Assembly (NCBI GenBank): GCA_003556985.1
Contig: PWPZ01000053.1
Span: 1 to 6,423 of the forward strand
Length of the DNA stretch: 6,423 nucleotides
Origin: Bacteroidota bacterium
GTDB lineage: Bacteria > Bacteroidota > Bacteroidia > Bacteroidales > PUMT01
Direction: 5' to 3'
Part shown: one piece after another, positions 1 through 4,697 of the stretch
Position numbering within the stretch: position 1 is the stretch's first letter
Layout: each line of letters starts with the position of its first letter
Notes under the pieces: model-generated
Databases searched by the model: none
What the model saw: the letters and a program-made list of their open reading frames with translations, nothing else
Told to the model about the DNA's origin: nothing
Position numbers and translations under genes: made by a program

Positions 1-246
1 CAAGCCGAACCGATGGAATTGTATTTTACTGAATCCGGCTCAATCACCATTGAGCTTACCGATCATAACTCCATCAGGGGCGACTTTGATGTTACTGCTT
101 CCGGAATGAGCATGGATTTTGAGCAGCAACAACAGGAAGAATTACAGATACAGATCACTTCCACCTTCCATGCCGCCTTTGGGGAGGTTCAGTTTCCTGA
201 TTTCGAAGACGCTTTCGGATTGACCGGGGCTCCTTCTTTTCACTAA
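1..246 (+). CDS. 3' end of an unrecognised protein gene (N-terminus outside window)
   Basis: The reading frame is open from the first base (Gln-Ala-Glu-Pro before the first internal Met) and ends with TAA at 244-246, so the gene most likely starts upstream and only about 81 C-terminal residues are visible. The visible part alternates short beta-prone stretches (SGSITIELTD, IRGDFDVTAS, LQIQITSTFHAAFGEV) with a Gln/Glu-rich patch (FEQQQQEEL) and ends in a loop-like, aromatic tail. It is acidic and polar with no membrane segment. The pattern of beta-strands with a 'G-x-F' step is reminiscent of the C-terminal ends of small secreted beta-sandwich lipoproteins of Bacteroidota, but that is only a resemblance and no function is assigned. 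The internal ATG at 13 could be a start only if the gene were tiny, which I think less likely. Confidence 0.6.
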   Translation, partial: QAEPMELYFTESGSITIELTDHNSIRGDFDVTASGMSMDFEQQQQEELQIQITSTFHAAFGEVQFPDFEDAFGLTGAPSFH

Positions 247-270
247 TCAGGATTTTCATAATTAACACTA

Positions 271-330
271 ACCGCTGACGGTCAAACGTAGCGGGGACTG
301 ATTTTATGGAGTCCATGACCCCCAACGTTT
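271..330. repeat. Intergenic inverted repeat / stem-loop element
   Basis: AAACGT at 284-289 is the exact reverse complement of ACGTTT at 325-330. Inside it, GGACT (295-299) pairs with AGTCC (310-314) around a 10-base loop, and a G4 run (293-296) faces a C5 run (319-323). CCGCT (272-276) can alternatively pair with AGCGG (290-294), so two mutually exclusive folds exist. No T-run follows, so it is not a standard intrinsic terminator, although it lies 25 bp after a stop codon and could still mark a transcript end. Role unknown. Confidence 0.5.
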
Positions 331-331
331 A

Positions 332-410
332 AGGTTGCTTGCAGACCCGTGTCACGGTGATGGCATGGCAGTGCTTTGCCCGAAAGGCATGTGTGAGTGT
401 TGTGTCAACC
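332..410. repeat. Second intergenic imperfect inverted repeat
   Basis: AGGTTG at 332-337 is the exact reverse complement of CAACCT at 405-410, bracketing about 67 bases. Inside is a small hairpin, TGCC (377-380) - CGAAA - GGCA (386-389), and a GGCATG direct repeat (362-367 and 386-391). The block is more GC-rich than the TPR gene that ends just after it at 421. It has no convincing coding capacity: the + strand frame across it lacks any recognisable motif. It may be part of one composite structured element with the preceding repeat. Function unknown. Confidence 0.35.
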
Positions 411-420
411 TGAAAGGCTG

Positions 421-651
421 CTATTCCGGAATAGTATTAAAAAGGGTAAGATACTTTATAAGTAAAACGGTATTTTTACACCCCAGGTCAATGGCGACAG
501 ACCAGTCATTAAAGGCACCGTTAATATCCCTGAGGCAATATTTAAGCATGCCGCGGGTACAGTATGCGTCTGCAAAAGCGGGGTGAGGTTTTATATCACT
601 GTTAAAATCGTGAATTATTTCCTGGAGAGATTGCTCTGTATTATTGTTCAT
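421..651 (-). CDS. Very short TPR-like protein, probably a gene remnant
   Basis: A 76-residue reading frame starting at ATG 649-651. Residues about 25-55 form a recognisable tetratricopeptide unit with the typical A-x-A-Y-x-x-R-G-x-x-K-Y-x-L-x-D-x-x-G-A-x-x-D-W-x-x-A-I-x-L-G spacing. Residues 10-22 (LQEIIHDFNSDIK) look like helix B of a preceding, truncated unit. The tail resembles the closing segment of multi-repeat TPR proteins of Bacteroidota. TPRs mediate protein-protein contacts; one and a half units is below what normally makes a stable solenoid, so this looks like the surviving 3' end of a larger TPR gene or a decayed copy. Upstream, the frame stays open only to a TAG at 673-675, so it cannot be extended far. 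No Shine-Dalgarno is visible. It is divergent from the acetyltransferase gene. The opposite-strand frame over the same DNA has no recognisable protein character. Confidence 0.5.
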   Translation of the reverse strand: MNNNTEQSLQEIIHDFNSDIKPHPAFADAYCTRGMLKYCLRDINGAFNDWSVAIDLGCKNTVLLIKYLTLFNTIPE

Positions 652-757
652 CTGAGATTTATTGTATTCTGACTATTCCCTGATACGCCCGACTACCCCA
701 ATATGTTGCAGGAAACAGCTGATTTTAGTCAACAAAAGTTGTAAAAGCTTAAAGATC

Positions 758-1342
758 ATGATGGAAAAAGTTAAGACAACCTGGCTTGAGATAACCTCGC
801 CGGATGAGGCCAATTTTAAGGAAGATTTCACTGGCATAATGGAAATCCGTGAGGTTGAAAATGATATGTACATCAATTTTATGCTGTTTGCCGGTGTAGG
901 TCTTCCATGGCGGTGGTACAGCAGGTTAAACTGGACGCTGCCTGATTGGGAGGACTATTTTTCCCGGGTACGGGCAAAAACATTCCTGGGATTTGCTGAA
1001 GGCCGGATTGCCGGATACTACGAAATTGTATTTGACGATAAGAACGATGCGGAAATAAAATTTTTCGGATTACTTCCCTCTCAAATGGACAAAGGATTGG
1101 GCGGCGTTCTGCTTTCACATGCAATAAAAAGCTCTTTTGATAACGGAGCTTCGAGAATCTGGCTCCATACTTGTACAGGTGACTCTGAAGCAGCACTGGG
1201 TAATTATCTCTCCCGGGGCTTCAGGATTTATAAAGAAGAAGAGGCTTATGAGGATGTGCCCGGAAAAGATGAACTTGTGAGCATGATTTCCCGGTTTTTC
1301 AGCAGTTATTATGATCATTTCCGCCGAAAGGCAGGTAACTAA
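758..1342 (+). CDS. GNAT family N-acetyltransferase
   Basis: A predicted cytoplasmic acetyl-CoA-dependent N-acetyltransferase of about 194 aa; the acceptor substrate is unknown. The fold is visible in order: an N-terminal segment ending in a W-R-W-Y-S-R-L-N-W block (residues 51-59), a beta strand with G-R-I-A-G-Y-Y-E-I (82-90), then strand beta4 KFFGLLP. This leads into the acetyl-CoA pyrophosphate loop D-K-G-L-G-G (111-116), the counterpart of the Q/R-x-x-G-x-G/A motif A. It is followed by W-L-H-T-C-T (135-140) and the Y-L-S-R-G-F element (150-155) typical of the C-terminal GNAT strand. The HTCT plus YLxRGF combination is found in a GNAT subgroup of uncharacterised substrate. ATG 758 (or the adjacent ATG 761) is chosen because the 32 codons available upstream from a TTG at 662 show no GNAT similarity and would run into the divergent TPR leader. 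The length is ordinary. It stands alone, 97 bp before the kinase gene. Confidence 0.85.
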   Translation: MMEKVKTTWLEITSPDEANFKEDFTGIMEIREVENDMYINFMLFAGVGLPWRWYSRLNWTLPDWEDYFSRVRAKTFLGFAEGRIAGYYEIVFDDKNDAEIKFFGLLPSQMDKGLGGVLLSHAIKSSFDNGASRIWLHTCTGDSEAALGNYLSRGFRIYKEEEAYEDVPGKDELVSMISRFFSSYYDHFRRKAGN

Positions 1343-1381
1343 ATTATTCAAAATGCGTAAAAGCACGAAAAAGGGTAAAGC

Positions 1382-1409
1382 TTTGAATTGATTTTTTTTA
1401 TTAATTTCG
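1382..1409 (+). promoter_or_regulatory. Possible Bacteroidota-type promoter for the kinase-abgT unit
   Basis: TTTG at 1382-1385 could be a -33 element, and TAATTTCG at 1402-1409 matches the Bacteroidota -7 consensus TAnnTTTG with one mismatch. The spacing of 16 bases is slightly short of the usual 17-23. It lies about 30 bp before the ATG at 1440 in a very AT-rich gap. Pattern match only. Confidence 0.3.
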
Positions 1410-1439
1410 AAACTTAAATTCAATCTTTCAGCCATTCCT

Positions 1440-2543
1440 ATGTTTGATTCCAGATACCGCGACCCGGAAGAAGAAATACAACGTCAGGCAGTATCCGTTA
1501 TGGACAGCCCGGTCTTCAGTTCATTGCTCGAAGATATTCCCAATATGATCATTATAATGAATGCAAACCGGCAGATCGTCTATATGAATAAAAAATTCAG
1601 CCAGGTGGTCAATAAATGCTTTAATGACGATGTGGCCCGAAGGCCTGGGGAATGTCTGCTCTGCATTCATGCCGCGAAGGGAAGGCACGGTTGCGGAAGC
1701 ACTGATTTTTGCCGGGTCTGCGGACTGGCCAGGAGCATTAAAAGAAGTGAGGGAGGTATTAAATCAAATGGTGAATGTAACATTACCCTGAGCCATGGCG
1801 AAACCCTTACTTTCAGTGTACATACCACCCCATTCGTACACGAGGGAAAACGTTATGTATTTGCCTACATGCAGGATATCAGCGACATCAAGAGAAGGCA
1901 GATGCTTGAAAATATTTTCCTGCACGATATCAACAATTCGGTAACCGCTCTGAACGGATTGAACGAGATGATGAACGATATGCCTGTTGAGGAAACCAAA
2001 AGTATTATAAACGATCTTTCCCTGCGGTTAACAGATGAGATCCATTCCTACAGGGTAGTTTCCGAGGCTGAAAATCATTCGCTTTCCCTGATGGTAACAG
2101 AGGTTGATATTGATGACCTGCTTGAAAACGTGGTAAGATCGCTTTTGAGCATCAGGGTTCTTAGAAACCGTAAAGTGGTTGTAAATAAATCGGGCTTAAC
2201 CATAAACACCGATGAGACCCTGTTGAGAAGAGTGATGATCAATACCATAAAAAATGCCCTCGAAGCCAGCTCGGATGAAGAAGAAGTAATAATTCATGCC
2301 AAAAATGGCAGGGAACCCGGGTTGTATCATATCAACGTCAAAAGTTATCCTTTGATCCCCAAAGATGTTCAGCTGCAGCTGTTCCAGAGGGCATTTTCGA
2401 CCAAAGGGATGGGCAGAGGCTGGGGAACATATAGTATCCGTCTTCTGACGGAAAGATATCTGAAGGGCAGGGTTGGTTTTATTTCCGATAAAAAACACCG
2501 GACCGTGTTTACCATCAGCATTCCTTCGCTGGACACGGAATAA
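1440..2543 (+). CDS. PAS-domain sensor histidine kinase with cysteine cluster
   Basis: A 367-aa two-component sensor kinase, apparently soluble since no membrane segment or signal peptide is visible. Residues about 24-149 are a PAS domain (start LLEDIPNMIIIMN, end AYMQDISDIKRR). It carries an inserted cysteine cluster after R-R-P-G-E: C72-x-x-C75, C85, C91-x-x-C94-G, with C60 and C113 nearby. Such RPGE...C...GCG...CxxCG clusters recur in a group of PAS kinases and suggest a metal, Fe-S or redox sensor; the ligand is inference. The dimerisation/phosphoacceptor helix follows, with His162 in FLHDINNSV. The ATPase domain has its N box at N268-x-x-x-N272-A-L-E-A, F box LFQRAFSTKG (314-323) and G2 loop G325-R-G-W-G329-T. 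The G1 Asp-x-Gly is absent, replaced by NVKSYPLIP (299-307). There is no receiver domain and no response regulator next to it. The ATG at 1440 begins the protein just ahead of the PAS domain. AbgT follows 34 bp downstream on the same strand. Confidence 0.9.
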   Translation: MFDSRYRDPEEEIQRQAVSVMDSPVFSSLLEDIPNMIIIMNANRQIVYMNKKFSQVVNKCFNDDVARRPGECLLCIHAAKGRHGCGSTDFCRVCGLARSIKRSEGGIKSNGECNITLSHGETLTFSVHTTPFVHEGKRYVFAYMQDISDIKRRQMLENIFLHDINNSVTALNGLNEMMNDMPVEETKSIINDLSLRLTDEIHSYRVVSEAENHSLSLMVTEVDIDDLLENVVRSLLSIRVLRNRKVVVNKSGLTINTDETLLRRVMINTIKNALEASSDEEEVIIHAKNGREPGLYHINVKSYPLIPKDVQLQLFQRAFSTKGMGRGWGTYSIRLLTERYLKGRVGFISDKKHRTVFTISIPSLDTE

Positions 2544-2577
2544 CTTTTCATTGTTCCACTATAGCTGCTTTTTGCCT

Positions 2578-4200
2578 ATGTCTGATACCGGAAAAAACAA
2601 ACAGGATCCAAAAGATAAGAAAGGAGCCAATTCTGAAAAGGAAAACATGTCAGGCGGTTCTCCCGGAAACGGCGGAGGTGAGTTATCCTCAGGATCAAAA
2701 GGAGTTTTACGGTGGATCGAAGTGATGGGAAACAAGCTGCCCCATCCTTTCTGGATATTTCTGTGGATATGTATATTCATTGTACTGCTCAGCGGCATCA
2801 CTGCATGGCTCGGGGTTAGCGCAGTCGATCCCGGGACCGGCGAAACGGTCCGTGCCAATAATCTTATTTCCGGTGAAGGGCTCAGGAGGTTCATAGAGGA
2901 GATGGTTACCAATTTTGCTCATTTTGCGCCGTTCGGACTGGTACTGGTCATGCTTATGGGGGTGTCGGTGGCGGAAAGGAGCGGATTGCTTCCCCTGGCT
3001 TTGCGTACGGTGGCCTTTTCTGTTCCCAGGCAGATTGTACTTCCGGTCATTTTCATAATAGGCGCCTGCGGTAATATCGGCTCCGATGCAGGAATTGTTA
3101 TAGTACCACCCATAGCCGCCCTGATCTTTGCCCAGATGGGGCTCAATCCTATTGCCGGACTGATTGCCGGGTATGCCGGGGCAACGGCCGGGTTCACGGC
3201 CAACTTTTTTATTGCCGGAACAGATGTACTGCTGGCAGGGATAAGTTCAGAGATTACCGGACAAATGGTTGACGGTCAGGAGGTAAGCGCCACGGCAAAC
3301 TGGTATTTTATGATTGTTTCCACCGTCTTCCTGGGCATAGCAGGTGCGTTTATCGCCAGAAAATACACTATTCCCGCCTGCAGCCGGTTTGAATATGCTG
3401 AAGATAAAATCGATTCCCCCGGAAGTTCGCCTTCTCTTTCTTCTCTGGAGAAAAAAGGAATGAGAAAAGCAGGTATTGCATTACTGATCTATTCACTGCT
3501 GATAATCCTGCTTGTGGCTCCTGCCGGGGCACCACTGCGTAATCAGGTAACCGGAGGTATTGTTCCCTCCCCGTTTTTACGGGGACTCATTCCCATATTG
3601 TTTTTCTTTTTTGCCATACCCGGTTACTTTTTTGGCAAAACGGTGGGTACAATCAAAAAGCCCAATGATGTGCTGCGGCACATGGAGCACGGCATGAAGG
3701 AGCTCTCCGGCTATATTGTCCTGATGCTTGTAGTTGCCCAGTTCATTAACCTGTTTAACTGGTCAAACCTGGATACCATTCTGGCCATAACGGGCGCGGA
3801 ATTTCTCCAGGCTACCGGTCTAACCGGTCCGCTTATGTTCACCCTTTTTATGATCCTGGTTGCCGTGCTTAACATATTTCTGGGCAGCGGATCGGCAAAA
3901 TGGGCCATTTTTGCACCCATATTTATTCCCATGCTTGCCCAGATAGGCTATAGTCCGGCCTTTGTCCAGCTTATGTACCGTATCGGCGATTCCATCACCA
4001 ATTGTGTTACCCCCCTTTATGTATATTTCCCTTTACTTCTCGGATGGGTACATAAATACAACAACCGGATAGGAATCGGTACCATTGTGTCACTGCTTGT
4101 TCCCTATGCCGTGATATTGTTCCTGATGTGGGTGGTGCTGCTGTTTATATGGTACGGACTAAACCTGCCCATTGGGGTGGGAGAGATGATATACAGGTAA
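2578..4200 (+). CDS. abgT: AbgT family transporter (p-aminobenzoyl-glutamate type)
   Basis: A 540-aa inner-membrane transporter. E. coli AbgT imports p-aminobenzoyl-glutamate, a folate breakdown product; the crystallised relatives MtrF and YdaH export sulfonamide-type antimetabolites, so direction and substrate here are open. Family signatures are clear: a first membrane span from HPFWIF (56-61), G-N-I-G-S-D170-A-G-I-V-I-V-P-P, the A-G-Y-A-G-A-T-A-G-F-T-A-N-F segment (197-210), G-S-G-S439-A-K-W442 and Y-R468-I-G-D471-S-I-T-N leading to T-P479-L-Y. The Asp, Ser, Trp, Arg, Asp and Pro positions correspond by motif to the residues lining the MtrF/YdaH transport path. It is slightly longer than the roughly 510-aa E. 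coli protein because of a 42-residue hydrophilic N-terminal tail rich in Lys, Asp, Gly and Ser. ATG 2578 is chosen because the longer open frame from 2473 overlaps the kinase coding region and adds 35 non-family residues. It is probably cotranscribed with the kinase gene. Its stop lies 20 bp from the convergent GH16-like gene. Confidence 0.95.
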   Translation: MSDTGKNKQDPKDKKGANSEKENMSGGSPGNGGGELSSGSKGVLRWIEVMGNKLPHPFWIFLWICIFIVLLSGITAWLGVSAVDPGTGETVRANNLISGEGLRRFIEEMVTNFAHFAPFGLVLVMLMGVSVAERSGLLPLALRTVAFSVPRQIVLPVIFIIGACGNIGSDAGIVIVPPIAALIFAQMGLNPIAGLIAGYAGATAGFTANFFIAGTDVLLAGISSEITGQMVDGQEVSATANWYFMIVSTVFLGIAGAFIARKYTIPACSRFEYAEDKIDSPGSSPSLSSLEKKGMRKAGIALLIYSLLIILLVAPAGAPLRNQVTGGIVPSPFLRGLIPILFFFFAIPGYFFGKTVGTIKKPNDVLRHMEHGMKELSGYIVLMLVVAQFINLFNWSNLDTILAITGAEFLQATGLTGPLMFTLFMILVAVLNIFLGSGSAKWAIFAPIFIPMLAQIGYSPAFVQLMYRIGDSITNCVTPLYVYFPLLLGWVHKYNNRIGIGTIVSLLVPYAVILFLMWVVLLFIWYGLNLPIGVGEMIYR

Positions 4201-4220
4201 AACAAAAGAGAACCGGTCGT

Positions 4221-4697
4221 TTACTGAGCGGCAAGTTCTGATTCTTCCACCAGCCGGTAGCATCTTACCCAGTCGATATCAAAGCTTGCCGGTAATCCCG
4301 AGCCGTTGGCATCACCTTCCACTCCGGAGCTGAACATTATGTACATGGGTTCACCGGGCACTCCCCGGTCTTCTTCCTTTATTGTGGTATTGTTGATTTT
4401 CCATACCAGTCTGTCGGGATACCATTCGAGCCGGAAGATGAAAAACCCTTTGGAAAAATCCATTCCTCCTATACTGTCGGTGTTATTGCGCAGATTGCCG
4501 GGATCGCCATTTTCCTGCCAGTAGTTGTTAATTTCAATTTTCTTTTTATTTTTCCCGGAAAACCGGAAAATATCAATATGGGGTACTGCTTTTTCCGATC
4601 GCATCCAGAAGGCATGAAAAACCGAAGGTGCGGCCCGCATTCTTACTTTTGCCTCAAAGGCCCCGTATTTCTGCCGGAAACTTTCCCCGGTATTCAC
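4221..4697 (-). CDS. C-terminal two thirds of GH16-like domain (3' part of the split gene)
   Basis: If translated alone it could only start at GTG 4697, giving 158 aa; its frame actually remains open upstream to the shift site, so it is better seen as the continuation of the 4694-6142 frame. GH16 landmarks are Y-G-A-F-E-A-K-V-R-M (residues 11-20), F-H-A-F-W-M (27-32, the PAFWM strand), F-I-F-R-L-E-W-Y-P-D-R-L-V-W (the HTYxLEWTPDxIxW strand), PMYIMFS and the closing D-I-D-W-V-R-C-Y strand. The active-site strand, normally E-[IL]-D-[IV]-x-E, reads P-H-I-D-I-F-R-F-S-G (H40, D42, R45; 522, 524 and 527 in the joined protein). The nucleophile Glu is His and the acid/base Glu is Arg; only the middle Asp remains. 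The domain should fold but cannot hydrolyse glycosidic bonds by the GH16 mechanism. It could bind glycans or serve another role. Confidence 0.6.
   Translation of the reverse strand: MNTGESFRQKYGAFEAKVRMRAAPSVFHAFWMRSEKAVPHIDIFRFSGKNKKKIEINNYWQENGDPGNLRNNTDSIGGMDFSKGFFIFRLEWYPDRLVWKINNTTIKEEDRGVPGEPMYIMFSSGVEGDANGSGLPASFDIDWVRCYRLVEESELAAQ

Noticed and set aside
332..410. Integron attC-like recombination site
   Set aside because: The outer arms read GGTTG on the left and CAACC on the right, the reverse of the RYYYAAC...GTTRRRY orientation of attC, and no integrase gene is in the window.
335..586. Plus-strand reading frame of 83 codons over the inverted repeats and the TPR gene
   Set aside because: It has no recognisable motif, is Cys-rich at random, and overlaps a minus-strand frame with a clear TPR unit.
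662..757. N-terminal extension of the acetyltransferase from TTG 662
   Set aside because: The added 32 residues carry no GNAT similarity; adjacent ATGs at 758 and 761 give an ordinary start.
2473..2577. N-terminal extension of AbgT overlapping the kinase gene
   Set aside because: It is the out-of-frame shadow of the kinase C-terminus; the ATG at 2578 follows a 34-bp gap and gives a reasonable length.
4201..4220. Bidirectional terminator between abgT and the GH16-like gene
   Set aside because: Only a six-base palindrome (ACCGGT) is present, with no stem long enough and no clear T-run on either side.
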